NCBI GenBank assembly: GCA_038243605.1 | Contig: JBBSQX010000002.1 | Coordinates: forward strand, 186,001-250,000 | Source: Terrimesophilobacter sp038243605 | GTDB taxonomy: Bacteria; Actinomycetota; Actinomycetes; Actinomycetales; Microbacteriaceae | Reading direction: 5' to 3' | DNA: 64,000 bases | Part shown: positions 52,041-61,810 of the stretch, in pieces | How positions within the stretch are numbered: the stretch's first letter is position 1 | Layout: each line of letters begins with the position of its first letter | Notes under the pieces: model-generated | Seen by the model: only the letters and a program-made list of their open reading frames with translations | Told to the model about the DNA's origin: nothing | The model's database searches: none | Made by a program: the position numbers and the translations under genes

Positions 52041-54013
52041 AACGATCCCTCAAACTGTTCAAACGGCTCGAGATCGTCGAACCGGACTCTCAGTGTAGGC
52101 AACGGTGAACGTGCTCCCGCCGCAGGTACCCGCTTTCGACGTGTTGTGGCATTTCGAATCACTTCGCTACGTAACGCACTCGCCACATCAGATCCACGAC
52201 TGTAGTCAAACCTCACGATGCCACGAAGCGCGCCGTCCTTGGCCGCGACAGGTCCTAGAACATCGACTCCGTCAAGGCCACTTACCGCAGCGATGGCGCG
52301 ATCTACGGACTCCGAATCACCTGTCACCGACGCCACCCGTACGGCGGGTGGAAACCGCAACTGCCGACGATCGGCCAATTCACCGCGTGAGAAACTAGCG
52401 ATCTGCCAGGTTGCCAACGCCCGTGCGAGAGCCCCTCCGACCCCCACCAGGACCGTGGGGGCACCCACTGCAGCGAGGGCTATTGCGTTCGTCCACCAGC
52501 GAAGGCAGTCCTCGCCGATCCTCAAACTTTCTCTCGCCAGCATCCGTTCTCCGTCAAGGAGGATGACGGCCCGGTACCCACCTGCGGCAACCGGTTCGGC
52601 CCCACGTGTGGCAACGACGAGCGCCGGTGTGCTGCCCACATCGAGAACTGGTCTCTCGCCGTCGGCGATGATGATTGGAATCCCTGGGAAAGCCTTACCA
52701 AGATCTTCTGCAGTGCGAGTTGCGCCCTGACCCTGGTGGCGAAACTTTACTGCGGCGCAGTGGGTGCACCTCCAGTGTGCAGCTATCGCCCCACACCATG
52801 AACAGGACGGCGATGAGCGAGCATCCTTCACCCCCAACGGACCATTGCATTGCGTACACCTAGCCACCTGCCTGCACGAGTCACATACGAGTCGCGGAGC
52901 ATAGCCTGGCCTCGCCACCTGAATAAGTACGGGTCCATTTTCTAGTGCTGCTCGTGCTTCTTTCCACGCCGTCGAAGGTATGCGGGCACGTGCTGCCAGC
53001 GGGTCATCTGCGGTCTGTTGCGCCGTCGGGATCACCCTAGGCACAAAGCGTTTCACCGGAAGAATCTCTGAAAACCAGCCAAGTTGAACCAAACGCTCCA
53101 TCTCAGCAGTGCGTGAATGGTTGAGCACAATGAGTGCGCAATTCTGCTGCTCCTGCCGGATTAAAGCGGCATCTCGGCAGTGCACGTAGGGGCTGAGAGG
53201 CTCAGCGAGAAGCGGGTCGCCGTCGTCCCACACCATGATGAGCGAAAGTGAGACGGAAGGCGCGTAGACAGCAGAACGATTGCCGATGATCACTTTTGGT
53301 TCGTCGCTGAGGCATGCCAGGTGAGCACGATAGCGATCGGAGTTGGACTGACGCGCGTCAAGACGCACGATACGGTCAGCAGGCAAGACAGCGGCGAGAG
53401 CCTTCTCTAGTTGCACCTGATCTCGGTAGTCAGGAACAACGAGGATGACAGACCCTGCGTTCAGCGCGCGAGAGGCCATCGACGCCATCGTCATCGCCCA
53501 ATGGCCAACCCAATCGCCACCGACCTCAACGAGATGAGGCACCGCATCCATGGCACCCCGGCCCGAGCTCTTGAGAAGAGCATCAATTTTGGTGGTGTCG
53601 TACTCAGAAACTTCTCGAGACTCGAACGCAGAGAGAGCGGGTGCCGTGGCAGCCATCCAGGACTTCTCGACACGAACTTGCCGACGAGGAACAGCAAGGC
53701 GAAGCACATCGCTTGCGCCGCCCGCTGCACGATCAGCGACCTTTCGCGCGAGCACATAAACTTCAGCGGTCATGACGGGAACAGGCGAGACAACCGCCTC
53801 GATGACGCTCAATGCGCCCGTGTACTCGACAGTATCGACAAGCTCAACGAGATAGCCTTCTGCGATTCTTCCGGCAGCTCGAAAAGGTACCTTTACGCGT
53901 ACGCCAGGGACAGCATCTTGAGCGAAGGCTGCAGGAACCTCGTAGTCAAACAGTCGGTCAAGTTGCGGGAGCGGAGAATCGATGAGCACCCGCGCAATGG
54001 ATGCCACAGACAC
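52037..54013 (-). CDS. priA: PriA-like primosomal protein N' lacking helicase motifs
   Basis: A 658-residue PriA relative. The N-terminal DNA-binding part (PQLDRLFDYEVP and VPGVRVKVPFR) and the zinc-binding cysteines (CDSC, CTQC, CSWC and CTHC, about residues 375-420) are kept. The helicase core is not: I see no GxxxxGKT loop, and the place of DEAH reads VWDDGDP. Actinobacterial PriA proteins are commonly described as probably inactive helicases that may still recognise forks. It lies between metK and fmt with 2-base and 4-base junctions. Confidence 0.9.
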   Translation of the reverse strand: MSVASIARVLIDSPLPQLDRLFDYEVPAAFAQDAVPGVRVKVPFRAAGRIAEGYLVELVDTVEYTGALSVIEAVVSPVPVMTAEVYVLARKVADRAAGGASDVLRLAVPRRQVRVEKSWMAATAPALSAFESREVSEYDTTKIDALLKSSGRGAMDAVPHLVEVGGDWVGHWAMTMASMASRALNAGSVILVVPDYRDQVQLEKALAAVLPADRIVRLDARQSNSDRYRAHLACLSDEPKVIIGNRSAVYAPSVSLSLIMVWDDGDPLLAEPLSPYVHCRDAALIRQEQQNCALIVLNHSRTAEMERLVQLGWFSEILPVKRFVPRVIPTAQQTADDPLAARARIPSTAWKEARAALENGPVLIQVARPGYAPRLVCDSCRQVARCTQCNGPLGVKDARSSPSCSWCGAIAAHWRCTHCAAVKFRHQGQGATRTAEDLGKAFPGIPIIIADGERPVLDVGSTPALVVATRGAEPVAAGGYRAVILLDGERMLARESLRIGEDCLRWWTNAIALAAVGAPTVLVGVGGALARALATWQIASFSRGELADRRQLRFPPAVRVASVTGDSESVDRAIAAVSGLDGVDVLGPVAAKDGALRGIVRFDYSRGSDVASALRSEVIRNATTRRKRVPAAGARSPLPTLRVRFDDLEPFEQFEGSL

Positions 54014-54015
54014 AC

Positions 54016-55221
54016 CTACAACCCAGCAGCTGAGCGCACGTCATCGACCCGATCGAGACGTTCCCACGTGAAATCGGGAAGCTCGCGTCCAAAATGACCG
54101 TACGTCGCCGTTTGCTGATAAATCGGACGCAGAAGGTCAAGGTCACGAATGATTGCCGCTGGACGCAAATCGAATACCTCACGAATGGCGTCATTGATCT
54201 TTGATTCGCTCACGTGAGCGGTGCCAAAAGTTTCGACATAGAGACCAACGGGGGCCGCTCTGCCGATCGCGTAGGCAACCTGCACCTCGAGGCGGTCTGC
54301 AAGCCCTGCAGCCACAGCATTCTTCGCTACCCAGCGCATCGCGTAGGCCCCAGACCGGTCGACCTTCGACGGGTCTTTTCCGCTGAAGGCACCACCGCCG
54401 TGACGACTCCAACCGCCGTAGGTATCCACGATAACTTTTCGGCCAGTGAGACCCGCGTCAGCCTGCGGCCCGCCGAGTTCAAACTTGCCTGACGGATTCA
54501 CCAGGATGTGAGCATTCGAGGTGTCGAGCTTGGCGCGCTCCAACACGGGAGAAATCACGAACTCAAACATCTCTGCCTTGAGCGTGGCTTGCGATACAGA
54601 AGGGCTGTGCTGGGTCGAAAGAACTACGGTATCGATCGTCTTAGGCGTGTCACCTTCATAACCAACAGTGACTTGAGTCTTGCCGTCGGGGCGAAGATAA
54701 TCGAGCTGACCGCTTTTGCGCACCTCAGCGAGTTTCTCCGCCATCCGGTGTGCAAGCCAGATCGGCAACGGCATGAGTTCGGGAGTCTCGCGCGTCGCGT
54801 ACCCGAACATGAGGCCTTGGTCGCCGGCACCCAGACGGTCGAGTGAATCGCCGCCGCCTTCGCGAGCTTCCATCGCCGTGTCCACACCCGCGGCAATATC
54901 TGGAGATTGATTACCGATCGACACGGCAACGCCACACGATGCCCCATCAAAGCCCACGGCAGAGGAGGTATAACCGATCCCGGTGATAATGTCGCGCACG
55001 AGCTGTGGAATCTCCACGTATCCAGAACACGTCACCTCACCGGCAACGTGAACGAGCCCCGTCGTCACGAGAGTCTCGACAGCGACACGACTCGACGAAT
55101 CCACCGTCAAGAGTGCATCGAGAATGCCGTCAGATACCTGATCACAAATTTTGTCTGGGTGCCCCTCTGTCACAGACTCGCTCGTGAACAGTCGAAGAGA
55201 ATTACCCACAGTATGTGCCAA
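54016..55221 (-). CDS. metK: S-adenosylmethionine synthetase
   Basis: MetK makes S-adenosylmethionine from methionine and ATP. The 401-residue protein has TSESVTEGHPDKICDQ near the N-terminus, GAGDQGLMFGYA, and GGAFSGKDPSKVDRS. The start is unclear: the family length fits TTG 55221 (12 bp after coaBC), with GTG 55209 as the alternative, and neither has a ribosome site. No SAM riboswitch can fit in the 12-bp gap. SAM users nearby include rsmB. Confidence 0.96.
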   Translation of the reverse strand: MAHTVGNSLRLFTSESVTEGHPDKICDQVSDGILDALLTVDSSSRVAVETLVTTGLVHVAGEVTCSGYVEIPQLVRDIITGIGYTSSAVGFDGASCGVAVSIGNQSPDIAAGVDTAMEAREGGGDSLDRLGAGDQGLMFGYATRETPELMPLPIWLAHRMAEKLAEVRKSGQLDYLRPDGKTQVTVGYEGDTPKTIDTVVLSTQHSPSVSQATLKAEMFEFVISPVLERAKLDTSNAHILVNPSGKFELGGPQADAGLTGRKVIVDTYGGWSRHGGGAFSGKDPSKVDRSGAYAMRWVAKNAVAAGLADRLEVQVAYAIGRAAPVGLYVETFGTAHVSESKINDAIREVFDLRPAAIIRDLDLLRPIYQQTATYGHFGRELPDFTWERLDRVDDVRSAAGL

Positions 55222-55233
55222 TCAGGTGGAGGA

Positions 55234-56412
55234 TCAATGCAGCAAGTCGAGGATACGGCCAGCCACTGACGACTTAGACCCCGACGCTTCCAAGACTATC
55301 TCGCCGGCCTTATCGAACACCGTGATGGTGTTATCGTCGGCGCCAAAGCCCTCTGTCCAGCCAACCTGGTTGACCACGAGAAAATCACAGCCTTTGCGGG
55401 CAAGTTTCGATTGTGCGCGTTCATGGAGTTTAACTTCATTGCGTTCAGTTTCGGCGGCAAACCCGATAATGACCTGGTCGGGTGCTCTGCGCTCGCTCAG
55501 AGTTGCGAGAACATCGGGGTTCTTCACCAGCCGGATGATCAACTCGTCGCCCTGGGAATCTTTCGTGATCTTCTCCCCCGCGACCTTGTCTGGGCGATAG
55601 TCAGCGACGGCAGCGGCCATGATCACGACATCCGCCTTAGTCGCCTCAGTGAGAGTCGCGTCAGAAAGCTCGATTGCGGAACCCACACTGATGGTGGTCA
55701 CAGACGAGGGCACTGGTACTTCAAGATTCGCCGCGATCAACGTCACAACCGCACCGCGAGCGGCCGCGGCGGAAGCCAACGCCACACCCTGCTTTCCACT
55801 CGAACGGTTTCCAATGAAACGCACGGGGTCGATTGGTTCCCGTGTGCCACCTGCCGTCACCAGCACTCGAGTCCCCGAGAGGTCGTGCGGCACTAGACAA
55901 GACGCCACTGCATCGACGATCTCGTCAGGTTCCGCCATGCGGCCCGGACCGAAATCGGTGCCCGTGAGTGCACCAGAACCAGGACCAATAATCTTCACAC
56001 CGCGGGATCGAAGCGTCGCGATGTTCTGCACCGTCGCCGGATTCAGCCACATCTCTGTATGCATTGCTGGTGCGATCACGAGTGGAGCTGTGCTGGCCAA
56101 AATAGTGGTGCCGAGTAAGTCATCAGCAAGGCCTGCGGCTAACCGCGCAATTGTATTTGCTGTAGCGGGGGCCACGACAATGACGTCAGCGGCCTGCCCG
56201 ATTGCGACGTGTCGCACCTGTGCCACGCCCTCAAAGAGTTCGTGGTGCACAGGATTACGGCTAATGGCCTCAAGCGTCGGTAAGCCGACGAACTTCAGCG
56301 CAGCCTCTGTCGCCACGACATGCACGTCATGACCCGCGAGAACAAGAGCCCGCACGACACCGACGGCTTTGTACGCGGCGATACCGCCTGTCATTCCGAC
56401 AACGACGTTCAA
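55234..56412 (-). CDS. coaBC: bifunctional phosphopantothenoylcysteine decarboxylase / phosphopantothenate-cysteine ligase
   Basis: CoaBC performs two middle steps of coenzyme A synthesis; the last step enzyme CoaE is encoded 28 kb away. The 392-residue protein has an N-terminal flavin domain (GMTGGIAAYKA, APAMHTEMW, and the catalytic-His region near 66-80) and a C-terminal ligase domain (VTAGGTREPIDPVRFIGNRSSGKQG). The start codon is TTG 56412, with GGAGG only 4 bases upstream; no ATG or GTG exists before the glycine-rich fold. Confidence 0.95.
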   Translation of the reverse strand: MNVVVGMTGGIAAYKAVGVVRALVLAGHDVHVVATEAALKFVGLPTLEAISRNPVHHELFEGVAQVRHVAIGQAADVIVVAPATANTIARLAAGLADDLLGTTILASTAPLVIAPAMHTEMWLNPATVQNIATLRSRGVKIIGPGSGALTGTDFGPGRMAEPDEIVDAVASCLVPHDLSGTRVLVTAGGTREPIDPVRFIGNRSSGKQGVALASAAAARGAVVTLIAANLEVPVPSSVTTISVGSAIELSDATLTEATKADVVIMAAAVADYRPDKVAGEKITKDSQGDELIIRLVKNPDVLATLSERRAPDQVIIGFAAETERNEVKLHERAQSKLARKGCDFLVVNQVGWTEGFGADDNTITVFDKAGEIVLEASGSKSSVAGRILDLLH

Positions 56413-56475
56413 CTCGCCTCCGCTTCTTACGCGGTCTGATCTATCGCGGTTCGGTAAATTTGGGCGTGAGCGCGG

Positions 56476-56733
56476 CTACTCTGCGATCTGTTTGACGAGA
56501 AGCTTGCCCTCGTTGATCTCGCGCATCGCGACGGAAAGCGGCTTGTCATCCACGGAAGAATCGACGAGCGGACCAACGTTGTTGTACATGCTGCCTTCGT
56601 GAAGGTCTGCGTAGTAGTCGTTGATCTGGCGGGCACGCTTTGACGCAAAAATTACCAGAGCGTACTTCGAGTCCACCTTGGTGAGCAACTCGTCAATGGG
56701 CGGGTCAATAATGCCCTTGGCGCGGTCAACCAT
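56476..56733 (-). CDS. rpoZ: DNA-directed RNA polymerase omega subunit
   Basis: The omega subunit helps assemble RNA polymerase. The 85-residue protein has IDELLTKVDSKYALVIFASKR near the N-terminus and the PLSVAMREINEGKL tail typical of the actinobacterial form. AGGAG is 7 bases before the ATG. It follows gmk by one base, as in many bacteria where gmk-rpoZ-coaBC forms a unit. Confidence 0.96.
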   Translation of the reverse strand: MVDRAKGIIDPPIDELLTKVDSKYALVIFASKRARQINDYYADLHEGSMYNNVGPLVDSSVDDKPLSVAMREINEGKLLVKQIAE

Positions 56734-56734
56734 G

Positions 56735-57649
56735 TTAGGACTCCTTGTTTTGGTCGGGGATCGACATCAAGTCTACGACTTCTTGCGCCGCTTGGCTGAC
56801 CTCGGTGTTCACAATCCGGAAATCAAACTCATCCTGGGCCGCTAATTCAGTCTTCGCGGTGTCGAGCCTGCGCGCCTGCTCCGCTGCATCTTCCGTGCCG
56901 CGACCGATAAGTCGGCGCACCAACTCCTCCCAGGTGGGTGGCAAAAGGAACACCAGAATCGCTTCCGGCATCGCGGCGCGAACCGATCGGGCACCCTGAA
57001 GATCAATTTCGAGAAGCACGCTTTTTCCTGCGGCGATGGCATCATCAATGGGGCCGCGAGGAGTGCCATAGCGGTGCGCGTTGTGCACGGTCGCAGTCTC
57101 CAGCATGTCGCCTGATGCCTCGAGACGGTCGAATTCCTTGTCGCTCACGAAATAGTAGTTAACTCCGTCGACTTCTCCCGGGCGCGGTGCGCGAGTGGTC
57201 GCAGAGACGGAGAGCAGAACGTTCGGGTAGTTTTCGCGGATGAACGTAGAAACTGCGCCCTTGCCGACAGCCGTTGGGCCGGCCAGCACCACGAGGCGGG
57301 ACGGTGCAGGCGAGACGGGAGACTCATCCCGCTCATTCAGCCATTCGCGAAGCGTCGCCCGCTGTCGGACGCCGAGGCCCCCGATCTTCTTCGAGGGAGA
57401 AATTCCGAGTTGATCCATAATTCTTGAGGAGCGCACGGGCCCCAAACCTGGAATGCTCCCAATCAGCTCCCGGACCCGAAGCCTCGCCTCAACAGCCGTC
57501 GGCGTTGACCATCCCATTTCCAGAACATCAAGTGGAGTTCGGTGCTGCTCTGCAACCGCCCGCTTGACGTCGGCACGAGCTCGCCGTGCCGCGACTGCGG
57601 CACGCGATGCGGCAACACGATCGACATCTGGAGGGTCTATGCGCGGCAT
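56735..57649 (-). CDS. gmk: guanylate kinase fused to an N-terminal mIHF domain
   Basis: The C-terminal half (about 117-304) is guanylate kinase, which converts GMP to GDP: P-loop GPTAVGKG at 124-131, VSATTRAPRPGEVDGVNYYFV and LLEIDLQGARSV. The first 110 residues match mycobacterial integration host factor, with an Ala/Arg-rich helix (15-33) and the DNA-contact segment SIPGLGPVRSSRI. In many actinobacteria mihF is a separate gene just before gmk; here the reading frame is continuous. The ATG overlaps the end of pyrF by 13 bases. The protein may combine DNA binding and GMP phosphorylation, or be a simple fusion of neighbours. Confidence 0.93.
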   Translation of the reverse strand: MPRIDPPDVDRVAASRAAVAARRARADVKRAVAEQHRTPLDVLEMGWSTPTAVEARLRVRELIGSIPGLGPVRSSRIMDQLGISPSKKIGGLGVRQRATLREWLNERDESPVSPAPSRLVVLAGPTAVGKGAVSTFIRENYPNVLLSVSATTRAPRPGEVDGVNYYFVSDKEFDRLEASGDMLETATVHNAHRYGTPRGPIDDAIAAGKSVLLEIDLQGARSVRAAMPEAILVFLLPPTWEELVRRLIGRGTEDAAEQARRLDTAKTELAAQDEFDFRIVNTEVSQAAQEVVDLMSIPDQNKES

Positions 57650-58497
57650 TGCGCGATCTCTTTCGTGGCGTGATCCATAGCTGATTCGATTCCTTGTGGT
57701 CCCGATGACAGTATGGACCGGGAGACAGAGATCAGCACGCTCGTGCGCACACCAAAGCGCTCTGAAATCTCCGAAAACTTCGCTCCCTGATGCCCGAAGC
57801 CAGGCGCAAGAATAGGCGTACTCGGTGTCGCGGCAAGCGCGTCCACAGAAATTCCGTAATCGCTCATTGACACGGTGGCACCGAGAACGACACCGAACGA
57901 ACCGTGTTCGAGCTCCTCTGAAACGTTCAGCGCGATGACATCATTCACGATCTCGGCGGCGACCGTGACCGCGAGCCCACCTGGATGGTGAACGTTGGCG
58001 GATTGCACCGCCACAGCCTCCGGATTCGACGTCGCACCGAGGACAAAGAGCCCCTTACCGTTCTCCCGTGCGAGCGTTACCGCACCGGCTAGAGATCCGA
58101 CACCCTGATATGCACTGACGGTCATCGCGTCGGCCTCGAGTGGTCCTCCCGGAGTGAGCCACGCGTGCGCGTAAGCATCAAACGTGCTCCCGACATCACC
58201 ACGCTTCACATCAGCAATAATGAGCACACCGGCCTCGCGTGCCGCTGCCATCACGCTCTCGAGGGCTGCGTATCCGTCGGAACCGTGCCGCTCAAAAAAC
58301 GCCACCTGCGGCTTCACAATTGCCACACGATCCGTCGCTGCCTCCACAACTCTGAGGCCGAACTCCCTGAGTCCGTGCGCTGAATCCGGGAGGCCCCACT
58401 GTTCAAGCAAAAATGGGTGCGGATCGATTCCTAAACACAGTGATCCTCGCAGCGCAAGAGCCTCGTGCAGCCGTTCACCAAAATTTGGTTCACGCAT
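57637..58497 (-). CDS. pyrF: orotidine 5'-phosphate decarboxylase (type 2)
   Basis: PyrF makes UMP from OMP. The 286-residue protein is of the longer actinobacterial type, with CLGIDPH near residue 21 and the catalytic ADVKRGD at 95-101. ATG 58497 lies inside the last codons of carB (8-base overlap); a longer frame upstream reads through carB and is not real. The end overlaps gmk by 13 bases. Confidence 0.96.
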   Translation of the reverse strand: MREPNFGERLHEALALRGSLCLGIDPHPFLLEQWGLPDSAHGLREFGLRVVEAATDRVAIVKPQVAFFERHGSDGYAALESVMAAAREAGVLIIADVKRGDVGSTFDAYAHAWLTPGGPLEADAMTVSAYQGVGSLAGAVTLARENGKGLFVLGATSNPEAVAVQSANVHHPGGLAVTVAAEIVNDVIALNVSEELEHGSFGVVLGATVSMSDYGISVDALAATPSTPILAPGFGHQGAKFSEISERFGVRTSVLISVSRSILSSGPQGIESAMDHATKEIAQCRA

Positions 58498-61400
58498 GGG
58501 CACCACCCGCACTTCGAACAAGAAGCTCCGCACGGTCACTCGCGTAATCCTGGAGCGACCGAACGGTGAAGCCCTCCCGAATTGCCTCCACAGACGACAC
58601 CGCAGCACCGAGTTGGGCAATAGTTGTGAAAAGAGCCTTGTCAGCAGCAACCGTCGCGGTTCGGATCTCGTATCCGTCTGCTCGCGCAGTGCGGCCACTC
58701 GGCGTGTTGATGACGATATCCACCTCCCCTGCGGTGATGAGTTCAACGATGGTGCGCTGATCTCCGTCACCGGTTGGGCCGTCCGATTGTTTGCGAACCA
58801 CCCGTGCGTCGATTCCATTGCGCGAGAGAACCTCTGCCGTGCCGCGCGTGGCAAGAATTGTGAAGCCCAGCTGCTGAAGGCGAAGAATTGGCAAGACAAT
58901 TGCCCTCTTGTCGCCATCCGATACTGAGACGAACACCGACCCGCTACCCGGAAGACCACCGTACGCAGCAGCCTGACTCTTTGCAAACGCCTTCGGAAAG
59001 TTCGAGTCGATTCCCATCACTTCACCCGTTGAGCGCATCTCCGGCCCAAGGATGGAGTCGACGATCTTGCCCTCTTTCGTGCGGAACCTCTTGAACGGCA
59101 GCACCGCTTCTTTCACCGCGACGGGAGACTCCATCGGAACATGCAAACCGTCCACCACGGGAAGCGTGCCGTCGTCGACGAGCGACCGGATGCTGGTTCC
59201 CGCCATGATGAGCGCCGCAGCTTTCGCCAAAGGAATGCCGACAGCCTTCGATACGAAGGGAACTGTTCGTGAAGCTCTCGGGTTCGCTTCGAGCACGTAA
59301 AGCACTCCCTGTCCGATGGCGAACTGCACGTTCAGCAGGCCGCGCACGCCCACTCCTCGTGCTATTGCCTCCGTCGCTTCGCGTACCCGATCGATAATGT
59401 CCCGCCCCAATGTCACCGGTGGAAGAGTGCACGAGGAGTCACCTGAGTGAATGCCAGCTTCTTCGAGGTGCTCCATCACGCCACCGACATACAACTCATC
59501 GCCGTCAAACAGTGCGTCGACATCTATTTCGATGGCGTCGTCGAGAAAACGGTCGACGAGCAGCGGCAGCCCTGGAGCGATAATCGCTTGGTCAGCGATA
59601 CGTCGGAAGTAGTCGTGCATCGATTCGGTGTCGTAGACGATTTCCATGCCTCTGCCGCCCAAAACGAAGGAAGGGCGAACAAGCACCGGGTATCCGATTT
59701 CTTCGGCGACAGTGACAGCAGTCTGCAGATCAGTCGCTGTTCCGTTTCGTGGCGCGATGAGGCCGGCCTCATCCAGAATCTTCGAGAATAGGCCGCGTTC
59801 CTCCGCCAGATCGATGGACGATGGCGAGGTTCCGAGAATCGGGATTCCCTCCGCCTCTAGACCCTTTGCCAGCCCCAAGGCGGTTTGACCTCCAAGCTGA
59901 ACGATGACGCCCACAAGCTCACCGCTCGCACGTTCTGCCTCAATGACCTCCAACACGTCTTCCAACGTGAGCGGTTCGAAGTACAAGCGGTCACTCGTGT
60001 CGTAGTCGGTCGAGACCGTCTCTGGGTTGCAGTTGATCATGATGGTTTCAAAGCCGGCATCCGACAGCGCAAATGCGGCATGAACGCACGAGTAGTCGAA
60101 CTCGATCCCCTGGCCGATGCGGTTGGGGCCGGATCCGAGAATCACAATCTTTCGCCGATCGCTCGGCACCACCTCGGTTTCGAGGTCATAGCTTGAGTAG
60201 TGATACGGAGTGAGTGCCGGGAACTCCCCCGCGCAGGTATCCACCGTCTTGAACACGGGCCGCACATTGAGTTCGTGTCGAAGCGTTCGGATGTCGGTCT
60301 CGGACACACCGCGAAGCTCCGCCAACTGCGCATCGCTGAAGCCGTGATTCTTTGCATGGCGCACAAGACCCGCATCGAGAGACTCGGCATCTGCTACAGA
60401 ATGCGCCACCTCATTGATGAGAACGATTTGGTCGACGAACCACGGGTCGATACCCGTGGCCTCAAAGACCTCCGTGATGCTCGCCCCCGCGCGCAACGCC
60501 TGCTGCACCGTGATGATGCGGCCGTCTGTTGGAACAGACGCCAGCGAGAGGAGCTCGTCTTTCGTGAGCAACTGCTCACCCCAGTGAAAGCTCGAGCCAC
60601 GTTTTTCGAGTGACCTCAGCGCCTTCTGCAACGCCGTTGTATAGTTTCGGCCGATGGCCATCGCTTCCCCCACCGACTTCATTGTCGTCGTGAGCGTCGG
60701 GTCTGCCGCAGGAAACTTCTCAAACGCGAAGCGAGGGACTTTCACAACGACGTAGTCAAGAGTGGGCTCAAAACTGGCGGGAGTGACGCGGGTGATGTCG
60801 TTCGGGATCTCATCCAAACGGTAGCCAATCGCAAGCTTCGCCGCGATTTTCGCAATCGGAAAACCGGTCGCTTTACTCGCGAGTGCGCTGGACCGAGACA
60901 CGCGGGGATTCATTTCGATCACGATGACACGACCGTCGGCGGGGTCGACAGCAAACTGGATGTTGCATCCGCCCGTGTCGACGCCCACGAGGCGGATGAT
61001 GTCGATACCAATATCGCGGAGGTTCTGAAACTCTCGATCGGTAAGGGTGAGAGCTGGAGCGACGGTGATCGAATCCCCCGTGTGGACACCGACCGGGTCG
61101 ACGTTCTCAATAGAACACACAACAACCGTGTTGTCTGAGGTGTCGCGCATCAACTCGAGCTCGTACTCTTTCCAGCCCATGATCGACTCTTCGAGCAGAA
61201 CTTCGGTCGTGGGGCTTTGGTGCAGGCCATCACCGACCATGCGCACGAGCTCATCACGATCGTGGGCAAAACCGCTGCCAAGACCTCCCATGGTGAACGA
61301 TGGCCGAATCACGAGCGGATATCCGAGGTCCTCAGCGAATTCGATCGCCTCGTCAACTGTGTGAGCAATGTGCGATCGCGCGACCTCTGCACCGGCCTGC

Positions 61401-61810
61401 AATACGAGTTCTTTGAAGAGCTGACGGTCTTCACCCTTCTGAATGGCCTCGAAGTTCGCGCCAATCAACTCCACGTCATACTTCTCCAGGATTCCATGCT
61501 CATGGAGCTCGATCGCGGCGTTCAGCGCGGTCTGACCGCCCAGCGTCGGCAGAATGGCGTCGGGACGTTCCTTCGCGATAATCGACTCAATCACCTCCCA
61601 GGTGATCGGTTCCACATAGGTTGCATCGGCAAAATCGGGGTCGGTCATGATGGTTGCGGGGTTTGAATTGATAAGAATTACCCGAACACCCTCTTCTCGC
61701 AAGACGCGGCAGGCTTGCGTTCCCGAGTAGTCAAACTCGCAGGCCTGGCCAATCACGATGGGGCCGGAGCCGATCACCAGCACTGAACGAATGTCCTCAC
61801 GCTTCGGCAT
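58490..61810 (-). CDS. carB: carbamoyl-phosphate synthase large subunit
   Basis: CarB makes carbamoyl phosphate for pyrimidines and arginine. The 1106-residue protein has two ATP-grasp halves, each opening with a glycine loop (VLVIGSGPIVIGQ at about 11-23; VILGSGPNRIGQ-like near 560). Each half has segments such as NSNPATI or NCNPETV and EMNPRVSRSSAL or EANPRASRTVPF. A C-terminal MGS-like allosteric domain holds INTPSGR. It overlaps carA by one base and pyrF by eight. Confidence 0.98.
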   Translation of the reverse strand: MPKREDIRSVLVIGSGPIVIGQACEFDYSGTQACRVLREEGVRVILINSNPATIMTDPDFADATYVEPITWEVIESIIAKERPDAILPTLGGQTALNAAIELHEHGILEKYDVELIGANFEAIQKGEDRQLFKELVLQAGAEVARSHIAHTVDEAIEFAEDLGYPLVIRPSFTMGGLGSGFAHDRDELVRMVGDGLHQSPTTEVLLEESIMGWKEYELELMRDTSDNTVVVCSIENVDPVGVHTGDSITVAPALTLTDREFQNLRDIGIDIIRLVGVDTGGCNIQFAVDPADGRVIVIEMNPRVSRSSALASKATGFPIAKIAAKLAIGYRLDEIPNDITRVTPASFEPTLDYVVVKVPRFAFEKFPAADPTLTTTMKSVGEAMAIGRNYTTALQKALRSLEKRGSSFHWGEQLLTKDELLSLASVPTDGRIITVQQALRAGASITEVFEATGIDPWFVDQIVLINEVAHSVADAESLDAGLVRHAKNHGFSDAQLAELRGVSETDIRTLRHELNVRPVFKTVDTCAGEFPALTPYHYSSYDLETEVVPSDRRKIVILGSGPNRIGQGIEFDYSCVHAAFALSDAGFETIMINCNPETVSTDYDTSDRLYFEPLTLEDVLEVIEAERASGELVGVIVQLGGQTALGLAKGLEAEGIPILGTSPSSIDLAEERGLFSKILDEAGLIAPRNGTATDLQTAVTVAEEIGYPVLVRPSFVLGGRGMEIVYDTESMHDYFRRIADQAIIAPGLPLLVDRFLDDAIEIDVDALFDGDELYVGGVMEHLEEAGIHSGDSSCTLPPVTLGRDIIDRVREATEAIARGVGVRGLLNVQFAIGQGVLYVLEANPRASRTVPFVSKAVGIPLAKAAALIMAGTSIRSLVDDGTLPVVDGLHVPMESPVAVKEAVLPFKRFRTKEGKIVDSILGPEMRSTGEVMGIDSNFPKAFAKSQAAAYGGLPGSGSVFVSVSDGDKRAIVLPILRLQQLGFTILATRGTAEVLSRNGIDARVVRKQSDGPTGDGDQRTIVELITAGEVDIVINTPSGRTARADGYEIRTATVAADKALFTTIAQLGAAVSSVEAIREGFTVRSLQDYASDRAELLVRSAGGAHA

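Noticed and set aside
55222..55233. SAM riboswitch before metK
   Set aside because: Only 12 bp separate coaBC and metK, too short for any known SAM-binding leader.
55180..55269. Short plus-strand frame with a good AGGTGGAGGA site ahead of ATG 55236
   Set aside because: It encodes about ten residues, opposite the coaBC-metK junction, and has no further support.
57637..58986. Extended 449-residue form of pyrF
   Set aside because: The first 163 residues come from reading carB in another frame. The family start is ATG 58497.
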